In this document: positions 36,717-46,031 of the stretch, in pieces | Position numbering within the stretch: the stretch's first letter is position 1 | Layout: every line of letters starts with the position of its first letter | Assembly (NCBI GenBank): GCA_024234895.1 | Contig: JACKNJ010000008.1 | Location: 1-64,000 of the forward strand | DNA from: Gammaproteobacteria bacterium | GTDB taxonomy: Bacteria; Pseudomonadota; Gammaproteobacteria; JACKNK01 | Length of the DNA stretch: 64,000 nucleotides | Direction of reading: 5' to 3' | Notes under the pieces: generated by a model | What the model was told of the DNA's origin: nothing | Databases searched by the model: none | What the model saw: only the letters and a program-made list of their open reading frames with translations | Program-made: the position numbers and the translations under genes

Positions 36717-36842
36717 GTAGGGCGGAAGCCGCAGGCGTTCCGCCGGCTGCCGTTCGGATTCACGCCGAACACCAGGTCCTTCCGCACGCGGGTGGGCACA
36801 CCTGGCGCCGTCCGGCGGAACGCCTTCGGCTTCCGCCCTACG
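36717..36842. repeat. Paired palindromic repeat, family R1 (copy e)
   Basis: Arms beginning at 36717 (GTAGGGCGGAAGCCGCAGGC…) and ending at 36842 (…CTTCCGCCCTACG), between convergent cusA and the receptor gene at 36950. The arm sequence is slightly diverged from copies b–d (CAGGCG instead of CAGGGG) but compensated on the other arm. Confidence 0.9.
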
Positions 36843-36949
36843 GCTACTGAAAAATGGTGCAGACCAGTAAGCGCCGATCAATGAGCAGGCGCCGCAGCGG
36901 AACGATCCGCTCATGGCTCGGCAGGTTCCCTGGATGTCAGTCCCGGCGC

Positions 36950-38995
36950 TCAGTTCCAGAGTTGCGCCCAGGCGTCGTCGTCGAACTTGCTGACATGGTG
37001 GAACAAGGCGGCCAGGACGCGCCGGTCATAGCGCGTGGTGTCACGCAGCAGCTGGTCGGTCGCGGTGTTGCGGTCCATGCCGACGCGCCACGCACGCGGG
37101 GTGGTCATCGCTACGAAGCTGTTGGCCACCGCGAGGATGCGCGCTTCCATGATGATCTGGTCCCCGCTCAGGCCCTGCGGGTGGCCCTTGCCGTCGAGGA
37201 ATTCGCCGCTCTGGCCGACCGCGTCCGCGACCGGGCCGTCGAATTCGATGCCGGCGAGAATCTCGTGCGCGCGACCGAGATGGCCGGCGAGCAGGGCCTT
37301 TTCATCCGCCGTCAGATCACCCCGTTTGGTCAGCACCTCGCGCGGGATCTCCAGCTTGCCGATGTTGATCAACTGCCCGGCGATGCGCACGGTGGCGCGG
37401 ACGCCGCGGTCAAGTCCGAGCAGATCGGCGATGGCTTCCGCGAGGTGCGCGACCATGCGTGAGTGGTTGGCCGAGTAGGGATCGTGCTTGTCGAGGACGC
37501 CGGACAGGGTCTCGACGAGTTCCCACATCAGGCGGTCCTTGCGCTCTTCGGCCTGAAGCAGATCGGTGACGTCGCGCATCACCAGCAACTGGTAGCCGGT
37601 CATGCCGCCACCGCCGCCGAGCGCGACCCGGTAGCTACTGTAGCGGCGTTCGACGCCCCCGATTTCAAGCGTCTCGAACAGTTCCTCCGCGCTCTCGTCG
37701 CCGTCGTGCAGATCGCTCTCCAGGAGTTTGGCGACCTCGGCGCCGAACATCGCCGCCACGGATTTGCCGACGAAATCCTCGGCAGGCACACCGACGCGCT
37801 CAGCGAGGGCGCGATTGGCGAGGCGGAAGTTACCGTCGGCATCGAGCAGGGCGAGGAAATCGCTGCTGTTGTCCGTGATCGCGCCGAGCATCAGCGACTG
37901 GCCGAGAATGCGCTCGTTGGCCTCGCGCAGATGGACCGCCGCCTGCCGGGAGCGGACGGTCGCGCCGTACCACCAGGCCGCAACCAGAAAGCCGCCGAGC
38001 AGGCCGACCAGCAGCAGCAACGCGATCATCAGGTGGCGGGCGTTGGCCTCCGCGGCGGCCAGGGCCTCCGCGCGGTCGATCTTGTGCATCAACACCCAGG
38101 GCGTCCCCTGTACCGCGCGGCTGTTCAGCAGCACCGGGTTGCCTTTGTAGTCCCTGCGCTCGCCGAAGCGGCCCGGGTAGCTGACCGCGAATCCGCCGGC
38201 AAGACTCTCCGCATGCAGTGCCAGACGCCGCTTGAGCGGCTCGCTCTTGTCGGCCTGCGGGGACAGATAGACGACATCCTCGCCCTCACGGCGCAACAGC
38301 AACGTCTCATGCGTGCGCCCGGCCAGACCACGCTGATCAAGCAGTGGATACAGATCGTCGGCAACCGGGCGAACGGCCATGACCAGGCCGATGACATCCG
38401 TCCCCTGCACGGCCCGGACAGGCGCGAGGAAGGCCATGCTGGGCTGGCCCTTGTCGTTCAGGTAAATATCCCGGACCGAGGACGAACCCGCAGCCAGCGC
38501 GGTTTCGATCGCGACCCGCGCGGCGGCGTCCAGGCCAGGGAAGTCGCGCGTGGCGGTGATCACCTTGCCGCTTGCGTCGAGCAGGCCGATACCCCGGCGA
38601 CCGGTGGCTTCGATGTTCGCGCGGATGCCTTCCCGGCCGGTGTGTTCGAGATATCCGGAACGGTCGGCAGCGGCGACCAGCAGATCGCGCAGCCAGCTCA
38701 GTTCCGGGCTGGTATCGGCACCAGTCTCGGCATACAGAATCTGCGAGAGGTAGAGCTGCAACGAGGTGTTGTCGGCAATCTGAACCGCGACCTGGCGCTG
38801 CGCGTCGAGCCAGCGCGTGACCGCGTCGACGCGGCTGTCCGCGATCACACCCAGGCGATCCTCCCAGAGTTTCGTCTCGCGTTCCTGTTCGCGATCGACG
38901 ACGCGGGTGACCCCCCAGACACCACCGATCAGGAACAGCACGAGCAAACCGAAGGCGATCAGCGTGGAACGACGTGAAGAGGACTCGGAGCGCAT
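36950..38995 (-). CDS. Membrane receptor with periplasmic sensor, PAS and degenerate HD-GYP domain
   Basis: 681 residues: transmembrane helix (LIAFGLLVLFLIGGVWGVTRV), a large periplasmic Cache-like sensor to about residue 340, a second helix (HLMIALLLLVGLLGGFLVAAWW), a PAS domain (LMLGAITDNSSDFLALLDAD, VGKSVAAMFG), then an HD-GYP-like domain (NHSRMVAHLAEAIADLLGLD). In the last, the catalytic HD pair is replaced by Ile543-Asn544 (QLINIGKLEIP), the HHE motif reads QSGE and GYP reads GHP (LDGKGHPQGL). It is therefore probably not a phosphodiesterase but could still bind cyclic-di-GMP. It starts directly at the stop codon of the LapG-like protease gene, so the two act together. Confidence 0.85.
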   Translation of the reverse strand: MRSESSSRRSTLIAFGLLVLFLIGGVWGVTRVVDREQERETKLWEDRLGVIADSRVDAVTRWLDAQRQVAVQIADNTSLQLYLSQILYAETGADTSPELSWLRDLLVAAADRSGYLEHTGREGIRANIEATGRRGIGLLDASGKVITATRDFPGLDAAARVAIETALAAGSSSVRDIYLNDKGQPSMAFLAPVRAVQGTDVIGLVMAVRPVADDLYPLLDQRGLAGRTHETLLLRREGEDVVYLSPQADKSEPLKRRLALHAESLAGGFAVSYPGRFGERRDYKGNPVLLNSRAVQGTPWVLMHKIDRAEALAAAEANARHLMIALLLLVGLLGGFLVAAWWYGATVRSRQAAVHLREANERILGQSLMLGAITDNSSDFLALLDADGNFRLANRALAERVGVPAEDFVGKSVAAMFGAEVAKLLESDLHDGDESAEELFETLEIGGVERRYSSYRVALGGGGGMTGYQLLVMRDVTDLLQAEERKDRLMWELVETLSGVLDKHDPYSANHSRMVAHLAEAIADLLGLDRGVRATVRIAGQLINIGKLEIPREVLTKRGDLTADEKALLAGHLGRAHEILAGIEFDGPVADAVGQSGEFLDGKGHPQGLSGDQIIMEARILAVANSFVAMTTPRAWRVGMDRNTATDQLLRDTTRYDRRVLAALFHHVSKFDDDAWAQLWN

Positions 38996-39679
38996 CTAGT
39001 AATTGTCCATGTCTTTGGGAACACCGATGTAACTCCACCAGTGATTCTCGTTGATCGAGTAGTACGGGAGCATGTGATGGACACGGCCAGTATCGACAAC
39101 CTTGTCCTGATTGCTGTCCAGCAGCCAGAACCGGTCGTCGGCCTCGACGACCAGCACTGCGTGGTCCGCCCGCAGATTGGTGTCACGCACGATGGTGAGT
39201 CGCAGGGCATCCGGCGGGAGTCCGAGCAGCCGCAGGGCGTAGTACTTGCTGATCGAGTAATCCTCGCAATCACCACCGTCGTGGCCATAGAACTGGAATT
39301 GCGTGGCCCAGTAATCGCTGACGCCGTACAGATCGAAATCGGTGATGTAGGTCAGCCGGTTGACGTACTCGTGCACGAATTCGATCTGGCGGCGCAACGG
39401 CAGCTTGCGGGCACGGTCAGCGATTCCAACCAGCTTCCGGTAATGGCATTCGTGGAGTCCTTCCTCGACGCACGGCGGACCATCGGGACCCGCATCGATC
39501 GTGCGTTGCTGTACCTCGCTCCACTTGGGGAACATGCTGGCGCTGGGTGAATGGATCTTCGCCGGGTAACCGAACACCGCTTCCAGCTCGCCAGCGGCCA
39601 GCGCCGGGCAAAGCACCGCGGCGGCGAGAACGACCAGCCGAACAGTGCCACCGAGGCGGGTTCTTACCGGATTGCGCAT
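38996..39679 (-). CDS. LapG-like periplasmic cysteine protease (BTLCP family)
   Basis: 227 residues from the ATG at 39679. A signal peptide (TVRLVVLAAAVLCPALAAGE) leads to a transglutaminase-like protease domain: catalytic Cys138 in HDGGDCEDYSI (which also carries the calcium-coordinating acidic residues of LapG), His173 in RADHAVLVV and Asp188 in FWLLDSN. LapG cleaves large adhesins near their N-terminus and is normally restrained by the c-di-GMP receptor LapD. Here the downstream gene, with no intervening base, encodes a degenerate HD-GYP receptor instead of LapD. Confidence 0.9.
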   Translation of the reverse strand: MRNPVRTRLGGTVRLVVLAAAVLCPALAAGELEAVFGYPAKIHSPSASMFPKWSEVQQRTIDAGPDGPPCVEEGLHECHYRKLVGIADRARKLPLRRQIEFVHEYVNRLTYITDFDLYGVSDYWATQFQFYGHDGGDCEDYSISKYYALRLLGLPPDALRLTIVRDTNLRADHAVLVVEADDRFWLLDSNQDKVVDTGRVHHMLPYYSINENHWWSYIGVPKDMDNY

Positions 39680-39771
39680 GGGGTATCGTAAGCGACCTTT
39701 TTCGCCTGTCTCTTTCGCGTTCCGCGACCGTTGCCGGTCGGGCAACCACCGACCTGCCGCCAATATCTGCA

Positions 39772-42360
39772 ATGCACGAACAATACGCCCCCGCTGATAT
39801 CGAAACCGAAGCCCAGTCCTTCTGGGAGCTTAACCAGTCCTTTCAGGCTGTCGAAGACCCGAATCGGGAAAAGTTCTACTGCCTGTCCATGTTCCCGTAT
39901 CCGAGCGGCAAGCTGCACATGGGCCATGTGCGCAACTACACCATCGGCGACGTGATCGCGCGGCATCAGCGCATGCTCGGCAAGAACGTGTTGCAGCCGA
40001 TGGGCTGGGACGCCTTCGGTCTGCCGGCGGAGAACGCCGCGATCAAGAACAAGGTCGCGCCGGCGAAGTGGACCTACTCCAATATCGACCATATGCGCGC
40101 ACAACTTAAGCGCATGGGTTTCGCCTACGACTGGTCGCGCGAGCTGGCCACCTGCCGGCCCGAGTATTACCGCTGGGAGCAGTGGCTGTTCACCGAGCTG
40201 TTCCGCAAGGGCCTGGTCTACAAGAAGAACGCGATCGTGAACTGGGACCCGGTCGACCAGACCGTGCTCGCCAACGAACAGGTCATCGACGGGCGCGGCT
40301 GGCGCTCCGGCGCGCTGGTCGAACGCCGCGAGATCCCGCAATGGTTCCTGAAGATCACCGCCTACGCCGACGAACTGCTCGCCGACCTCGACAAGCTGCC
40401 CGGCTGGCCGGACGCGGTGCGCACGATGCAGAGCAACTGGATCGGGCGTTCGGAAGGTCTCGAGTTGAAGTTCGGCCTGGACGGTCGTGACGCAACGCTG
40501 GACGTCTACACCACCCGCCCGGACACGCTGATGGGCGTGACCTACGTCGCGGTCGCCGCCGAGCATCCGCTGTCCATCGAGGCGGCCCGGTCGAACCCGA
40601 AACTGGCGGCCTTCATCGAGGAATGCCGCGCCGGCGGTACCGCCGAGGCAGACCTGGAAACGATGGAAAAGAAGGGCATGCCGATCGGCCTGTCCGCGCT
40701 GCACCCGATCACCGGCGAGGCGGTACCCGTCTACGCCGCCAACTTCGTGCTGATGGGCTACGGCACCGGCGCGGTCATGGCGGTGCCGGCGCACGATCAG
40801 CGCGACTACGAATTCGCGGCCAAATACGGCATTCCGCGGAAGGCGGTGATCCGCCCGGTTGACGCCGAGGCCGCCGACATCTCGACCTGCGCCTACACCG
40901 AGAAGGGCGTGCTGCATCACTCCGGCGAGTTCGACGGCCTGGACTTCGCCGGCGCCTTCGAGGCGATCGCCAGCTGGGTCGAGGCGCGCGGGCGCGGCAA
41001 CCGCCGCGTCAACTTCCGTCTGCGCGACTGGGGCGTCTCCCGTCAGCGTTACTGGGGCGCACCGATCCCGATGGTCGCCTGCCCGAGTTGCGGCGACGTA
41101 CCGGTGCCGGCGGATCAGCTGCCGGTGGTGCTGCCCGAGGACGTCGCGTTCACCGGCGAGGGTTCGCCGATCAAGACCGATCCGGAATGGCGCAAGACCA
41201 CCTGTCCGGAATGCGGCGGCCCGGCCGAGCGCGAGACCGACACCTTCGACACCTTCATGGAATCGTCCTGGTACTTCGCGCGCTACGCCTGCCCGGACCA
41301 GGGCGGCGCCATGCTCGACGAGCGGGCCAATTACTGGCTGCCGGTCGACCAGTACATCGGCGGCATCGAGCACGCGATCCTGCACCTGCTCTACGCGCGC
41401 TTCTACAACAAGCTGATGCGCGACAACGGCCTGGTCGCCAACGACGAGCCGTTCACCCGCCTGCTGACCCAGGGCATGGTCGTCGCGGAGACGTACTACC
41501 GCGAGGAGAGCAACGGCGCGAAGCATTGGTACAACCCCGCCGAGGTTGCCGTCGAGCGTGACGACCGTGGCCGCATCGTGGCCGCCACGCTTCCCGAGGA
41601 TGGCCAGCCGGTCGAGATCGGCGGCATCGAGAAGATGTCCAAGTCCAAGAACAACGGCGTCGACCCGCAGGTCATGATCGACCAGTACGGCGCCGACGCG
41701 GTGCGTCTGTTCATCATGTTCGCCGCGCCACCGGATCAGTCACTGGAGTGGTCCGATGCCGGTCTGGACGGCGCCAGCCGCTTCCTGCGCCGTTTCTGGA
41801 AACAGTGCGCGGATCACGCCGCCGCCGGCGCGGTCGGCGCCCTGGATGCCGGGGCGTTGACCGCCGACCAGAAGGCCCTGCGCCGCAAGCTGCACGAGAC
41901 CATCGCCAAGGTCTCCGACGACATCGCCCGTCGCCATACCTTCAACACCGCGATCGCCGCCGTCATGGAACTGATGAACGCGCTGGCCCGGGCCAGCGAC
42001 GAATCCGCCAACGGTCGGGCGCTGGCGCGCGAGGTCCTGCTCACCGCGGTGCGCCTGCTCGCCCCGATCACCCCGCACATGGCACATGTGCTCTGGCGCG
42101 AGCTGGGCGGCGGTGACTCGGTCATCGATGCCGCCTGGCCCCAGGTCGACGAGGCGGCGCTGGTGCAGGACGAACTCGAGCTGGTCGTGCAGGTCAACGG
42201 CAAGCTGCGCGGTCGCATCGCCGTCGCCGCCGATGCCGATCGCGCCGCCGTCGAGGCCATCGCCCGCGCCGACGAGGCCGTCGCCCGCCACCTGGAAGAC
42301 AAAACCGTGGTGAAAGTCATCGTGGTTCCGGGCAAGCTCGTGAATATCGTCGTCAAATAG
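39772..42360 (+). CDS. leuS: Leucyl-tRNA synthetase
   Basis: 862 residues from the ATG at 39772; the open frame continues upstream without support. Class I signatures: FPYPSGKLHMGHVRNYTIGD (HIGH region) and IEKMSKSKNNGVDP (KMSKS). Editing domain present (TTRPDTLMGVTYVAVAAEHP). Anticodon-binding and C-terminal domains are complete. Charges tRNA-Leu. Divergent from the lapG-like gene, followed by lptE and holA as in other gammaproteobacteria. Confidence 0.98.
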   Translation: MHEQYAPADIETEAQSFWELNQSFQAVEDPNREKFYCLSMFPYPSGKLHMGHVRNYTIGDVIARHQRMLGKNVLQPMGWDAFGLPAENAAIKNKVAPAKWTYSNIDHMRAQLKRMGFAYDWSRELATCRPEYYRWEQWLFTELFRKGLVYKKNAIVNWDPVDQTVLANEQVIDGRGWRSGALVERREIPQWFLKITAYADELLADLDKLPGWPDAVRTMQSNWIGRSEGLELKFGLDGRDATLDVYTTRPDTLMGVTYVAVAAEHPLSIEAARSNPKLAAFIEECRAGGTAEADLETMEKKGMPIGLSALHPITGEAVPVYAANFVLMGYGTGAVMAVPAHDQRDYEFAAKYGIPRKAVIRPVDAEAADISTCAYTEKGVLHHSGEFDGLDFAGAFEAIASWVEARGRGNRRVNFRLRDWGVSRQRYWGAPIPMVACPSCGDVPVPADQLPVVLPEDVAFTGEGSPIKTDPEWRKTTCPECGGPAERETDTFDTFMESSWYFARYACPDQGGAMLDERANYWLPVDQYIGGIEHAILHLLYARFYNKLMRDNGLVANDEPFTRLLTQGMVVAETYYREESNGAKHWYNPAEVAVERDDRGRIVAATLPEDGQPVEIGGIEKMSKSKNNGVDPQVMIDQYGADAVRLFIMFAAPPDQSLEWSDAGLDGASRFLRRFWKQCADHAAAGAVGALDAGALTADQKALRRKLHETIAKVSDDIARRHTFNTAIAAVMELMNALARASDESANGRALAREVLLTAVRLLAPITPHMAHVLWRELGGGDSVIDAAWPQVDEAALVQDELELVVQVNGKLRGRIAVAADADRAAVEAIARADEAVARHLEDKTVVKVIVVPGKLVNIVVK

Positions 42361-42395
42361 ACCGCTGCCGAGAACGCACCCTGGAGCCCCCTGGC

Positions 42396-42905
42396 ATGAA
42401 CGTTTCCCGTCTCTCTTCCCTCACCCTGATGGCGATCGCCGCATTGGTCATGCTCGGGTCGCTCGGCGGTTGTGGCTATCACCTGCGCGGCGCCATTGAC
42501 CTGCCCGCATCGCTGCAGCGGGTATATCTGGAGTCGGGCACCGCCAACGCTGCGTTCGCCGCCAAGCTCAGGAACACGCTGACCGGTGCCGGAGCCGAAC
42601 TGGTCGACGCACCGGCGGCCAATGCCGCCACCTTGCGACTCCTCAGCGTCGACGAACAGCGAGCCACCGCAGGGCGTGACGCCAACCGTTCCGCGGCTCA
42701 ATACCGGCTTGGCCTCAACGTGCGCTTCTCCGCGCTGTCCGGGCAATCGTCCGACGCGCGCGTCCTCAGTGCTTCCGCCAGCCAGATACTGAATTACGAC
42801 CCGGCCCAGCCGCTCGAAATGGAACGCCAGGAACGGGTGCTGTTCGAGCAGATGTACAACGGCGTGATCCAGCAGATGATCCGCCAGCTGTCCGTGGCCA
42901 ACTGA
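42396..42905 (+). CDS. lptE: LPS-assembly lipoprotein LptE
   Basis: 169 residues. Lipoprotein signal LVMLGSLGGCGYHLRGA with Cys26, followed by the LptE fold (LPASLQRVYLESGTANAAFA, QYRLGLNVRFSAL). LptE plugs the LptD barrel and helps deliver LPS to the outer membrane surface. It lies 35 bases after leuS and 11 before holA. Confidence 0.94.
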   Translation: MNVSRLSSLTLMAIAALVMLGSLGGCGYHLRGAIDLPASLQRVYLESGTANAAFAAKLRNTLTGAGAELVDAPAANAATLRLLSVDEQRATAGRDANRSAAQYRLGLNVRFSALSGQSSDARVLSASASQILNYDPAQPLEMERQERVLFEQMYNGVIQQMIRQLSVAN

Positions 42906-42916
42906 GCCGGTTCCTG

Positions 42917-43942
42917 ATGGAGCTGCGCTCGGTCACCGACCTGCAACGTGGCCTCCGCGGTGAACTGCGTCCGATCTACCTGATCAGCGGCGACGAACCC
43001 CTCCAGCTGATGGAAGCCGAGGACGCGGTCCGCCGCGCCGCGCGTGAGTGGGGCGCGATCGACCGCGAGATTCTCGAGGTCGACCGCAGTTTCGACTGGC
43101 ACCAGCTCGATCAGGCCGCCAGCAACCTCTCGCTGTTCGCCGAGCGCCGGCTGCTGGAACTGCGCATCCCCACCGGCAAGCCCGGCAAGGAGGGCGGCGA
43201 GGCGCTGACGCGCTACGCCGAACGGCCCGCCGAGGACACCGTGTTGCTGGTCACCGCCGGTCGCCTCGATCAGGCCTCCCTGAAGACCCGCTGGTATCAG
43301 GCCGTTACCCAGATCGGCGCGAGCCTGCGGGTATGGCCGGTGGAGGCACCACAACTCCCCCGCTGGATCAGCGAAAGACTGGCCTCGAAGGGCCTGCAAC
43401 CCAGACCCGGCGTCAGTGAACTGCTGGCCGAACGCGTCGAGGGCAACCTGCTGGCGGCGGCGCAGGAAATCGACAAACTGCTGATCCTGAACGGCCCCGG
43501 CATGCTGGACCTGGACTCGGTACTGGCGAGCGTCTCGGACCAGTCCCGCTTCGACGTGTTCGGACTGGTCGATGCGGCCCTGGCTGGCGACGTTATCCGC
43601 AGCACCCACATGCTGGCTTCGGTGCGCGCGGAAGGGATTGCCCAGCCGGTCGTGCTGTGGGCGCTGGTCGGCGCGATCCGCACACTGGCGCAGATGGCCT
43701 TCCAGATCGCCGCCGGCGACTCGGTGGACGATCAACTGCGCAAGCAACGGGTGTGGGAGAAACGCAAGGCCGCGCACCGCGCCGCGCTGCGGCGGTTCCC
43801 GGCAGCCGCCTGGCATGAGCTGGTCAAGCGGGCCGCGCGCGTCGACCGCGTGGTCAAGGGCGCACGGGCCGGCGATGCGTGGGAGGAACTGCTACATCTG
43901 ACGCTGGCCCTTTGCGGGCAGCGCCCCCTTTCGACGATCTGA
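42917..43942 (+). CDS. holA: DNA polymerase III delta subunit
   Basis: 341 residues, the normal length. The N-terminus reads MELRSVTDLQRGLRGELRPI and YLISGDEPLQLMEAEDAVRR; C-terminal ALRRFPAAAWHELVKRAARV and DRVVKGARAGDAWEELLHL. The delta subunit opens the beta clamp within the clamp loader. The usual following gene nadD is not present; a thioredoxin-like gene converges instead. Confidence 0.96.
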   Translation: MELRSVTDLQRGLRGELRPIYLISGDEPLQLMEAEDAVRRAAREWGAIDREILEVDRSFDWHQLDQAASNLSLFAERRLLELRIPTGKPGKEGGEALTRYAERPAEDTVLLVTAGRLDQASLKTRWYQAVTQIGASLRVWPVEAPQLPRWISERLASKGLQPRPGVSELLAERVEGNLLAAAQEIDKLLILNGPGMLDLDSVLASVSDQSRFDVFGLVDAALAGDVIRSTHMLASVRAEGIAQPVVLWALVGAIRTLAQMAFQIAAGDSVDDQLRKQRVWEKRKAAHRAALRRFPAAAWHELVKRAARVDRVVKGARAGDAWEELLHLTLALCGQRPLSTI

Positions 43943-43986
43943 GCGGGAGTTTGCCGCTACGCGGACCTGGACCGTGGCGGAACCGG

Positions 43987-44406
43987 TCAGGAGTGGACCG
44001 TGGCCGCGTCGGTGTCCGGTTCCAGGGCTTGCTGAAGCTTCTTCATGCTCACCGCGCCGACCAGCATGTGACAGAGCATGCCGTTCTGCACCACGACGAC
44101 CGTCGGCGTGCCGCTGATCTTGAAGCGCCAGGCCAGTTCGGAATTCCTGGCCGCATTCACCTTGTAGACGTTGGGATGCGTCTCGCGCAGTGTGTCGATC
44201 AACGGCGACACCCGCGTGCAGGGCGGACAGTGATCGCTGTAGAAATAGATCATCACGCGGCGATGCCGCGCCGCATCCTCGCCAAGGACGTCGAGAAATT
44301 CGGGGGCGGGCGTATTTTCAAGGCTACGCGCCTTGAGCTTGGTCATCACGTTCACAAGGAACGCGAAGCCCATCGCGGCCAGCAGAATGAAGGGCAACAC
44401 TTCCAT
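43987..44406 (-). CDS. Membrane-anchored thioredoxin-like protein
   Basis: 139 residues from the ATG at 44406 (MEVLPFILLAAMGFAFLVNV). One N-terminal transmembrane helix, a short linker, then a thioredoxin fold with the redox motif SDHCPPCTRV and the cis-Pro region ISGTPTVVVV. The fold most likely faces the periplasm or cytoplasm as a small oxidoreductase; the CPPC dipeptide is unusual for thioredoxins, and its redox potential is unknown. It converges with holA. Confidence 0.8.
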   Translation of the reverse strand: MEVLPFILLAAMGFAFLVNVMTKLKARSLENTPAPEFLDVLGEDAARHRRVMIYFYSDHCPPCTRVSPLIDTLRETHPNVYKVNAARNSELAWRFKISGTPTVVVVQNGMLCHMLVGAVSMKKLQQALEPDTDAATVHS

Positions 44407-44649
44407 TGGTGACTCCTCCGCATCCCGTCGCGCCGGTCCGCATTCCCTTGCGGTGGCCACGCGGCATGTCTGTATTTATGTTGCGATCCGGGTCCTACCA
44501 GTCAAGACCGGCGACGACGAACCGTCCACTTGCCGTGGAATCACCTCGACTCTGCCAAATGTGACGCGCACCAGCAACCGCAAACGCCATAAATGACGCA
44601 TGGAATTCGTTTGGGTACGGCAAAGCACGTCTTTCCGTACCCGCGCGGT

Positions 44650-45969
44650 TCAGAGCGGAAGGACGAAAACCTTCGAGTTGCGCTGATAGTTGTAGAGCTG
44701 CTGTTTGGCGACCGGCAGCGAGCCCAGGGCAGCGCGCTGGAAACCGCGCTCCTGGAACCAGTGCGCGGTATGCGTGGTGAGCACGAACACCGACGTCAGA
44801 CCCTGTCCCCGCGCGTTCGCCAGCAACGCCGCGAGCAGATCGTTGCCACGCCCGCCGCCCTGGTAATCCGGATGCACGGCCACGCAGGCGACCTCGCCGA
44901 CCTTGTCGTCGAGGTACGGATACAGCGCACCGACCGCGATCACCATGCCATCCCGCTCGATCACCGAGAAACGGTCGATCTCCAGCTCCAGCTGTTCGCG
45001 CGAACGCCACACCATCACGCCGTTCTCCTCCAGTGGCGTGATGAGTTCGAGGATGCCGCTGACGTCGTCGATCTGCGCCGCGCGCAGCACCTCGAAGCGA
45101 TCGGAGGTGATCATCGTGCCGACGCCATCGCGGGTGAACAGTTCCTGCAGCAGCGCGCCATCGACGTGGCGACTCAACAGATGCGCGCGCCCGATGCCGT
45201 TCCGGCAGGCATGCACGGCCGCGATCAGCTGCCGCCGCACGTCGTCCGGCAACGCGCGACGACTGGACAACACCGTCTCGGCCGCGGTCGGGGTCAACTG
45301 CTCGATCAGTTGCTGCTGACCATCGACCAGACCCGGCCCCTCGACCAGCGAAATGAGCTTGTCCGCCTTCAGCGCGACTGCCGCCGCCGTCGCCACGTCC
45401 TCGGCGCTGAGGTTGAACACCTCACCGGTCGGCGAATAACCGAGGCAGGACAGCAGCACGATATTGCCGTCGTCGAGGCGCTGGCGGATGCCCTCCGCAT
45501 CCACCCGCCGCACCTCGCCGGTGTGCGCGAAATCCACACCGTCGCGCACACCAAGCGGGCGCGCGGTGACGAAATTGCCGCTCGCCACACGCAGACGCGC
45601 ACCGTGCATCGGAGAATTCGCCAGCCCCATCGACAGCAGCGCCTCGATGCGCACGCGCAGGCTGCCGACCGCGCTCAGTACCGCCGGCAGATTGTCCTCG
45701 TCGGTAATGCGCAGACCGCCGTAATAGCGGCTTTCGAGCTGCATCGCCGCCAGCGCCGCCTCGATCTGGGGGCGCGCGCCGTGCACCAGCACCAGGCGCA
45801 CGCCGAGGCTGTCCAGCAACGCGATGTCGTGGATCAGGTTGGCGAAGCCGGCGTCGTCCACCGCCTCGCCGCCGAACAGGATGACCAGCGTGCGACCGCG
45901 ATGCGCGTGAATGTACGGCGCGGAGCGCCGGAACCAGTCGACGTATTGCTGGACCTTGTTGTCGTCCAT
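44650..45969 (-). CDS. argA: N-acetylglutamate synthase ArgA
   Basis: 439 residues from the ATG at 45969 (MDDNKVQQYVDWFRRSAPYI), chosen because it matches the family N-terminus; an ATG eight codons earlier is possible. An amino-acid-kinase domain (TLVILFGGEAVDDAGFANLI, VRLVLVHGARPQIEAAL) is followed by a GNAT acetyltransferase domain (VACVAVHPDYQGGGRGNDLL, LTTHTAHWFQERGF) and ends QLYNYQRNSKVFVLPL. It makes N-acetylglutamate, the first step of arginine synthesis, and is normally feedback-inhibited by arginine. Follows argE in the same direction. Confidence 0.95.
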   Translation of the reverse strand: MDDNKVQQYVDWFRRSAPYIHAHRGRTLVILFGGEAVDDAGFANLIHDIALLDSLGVRLVLVHGARPQIEAALAAMQLESRYYGGLRITDEDNLPAVLSAVGSLRVRIEALLSMGLANSPMHGARLRVASGNFVTARPLGVRDGVDFAHTGEVRRVDAEGIRQRLDDGNIVLLSCLGYSPTGEVFNLSAEDVATAAAVALKADKLISLVEGPGLVDGQQQLIEQLTPTAAETVLSSRRALPDDVRRQLIAAVHACRNGIGRAHLLSRHVDGALLQELFTRDGVGTMITSDRFEVLRAAQIDDVSGILELITPLEENGVMVWRSREQLELEIDRFSVIERDGMVIAVGALYPYLDDKVGEVACVAVHPDYQGGGRGNDLLAALLANARGQGLTSVFVLTTHTAHWFQERGFQRAALGSLPVAKQQLYNYQRNSKVFVLPL

Positions 45970-46031
45970 GGGACTCGGATCTCTCTCGGACATGGGCCTA
46001 TCGTTGGCCGAACTCGACCCGCGATCAAGGC

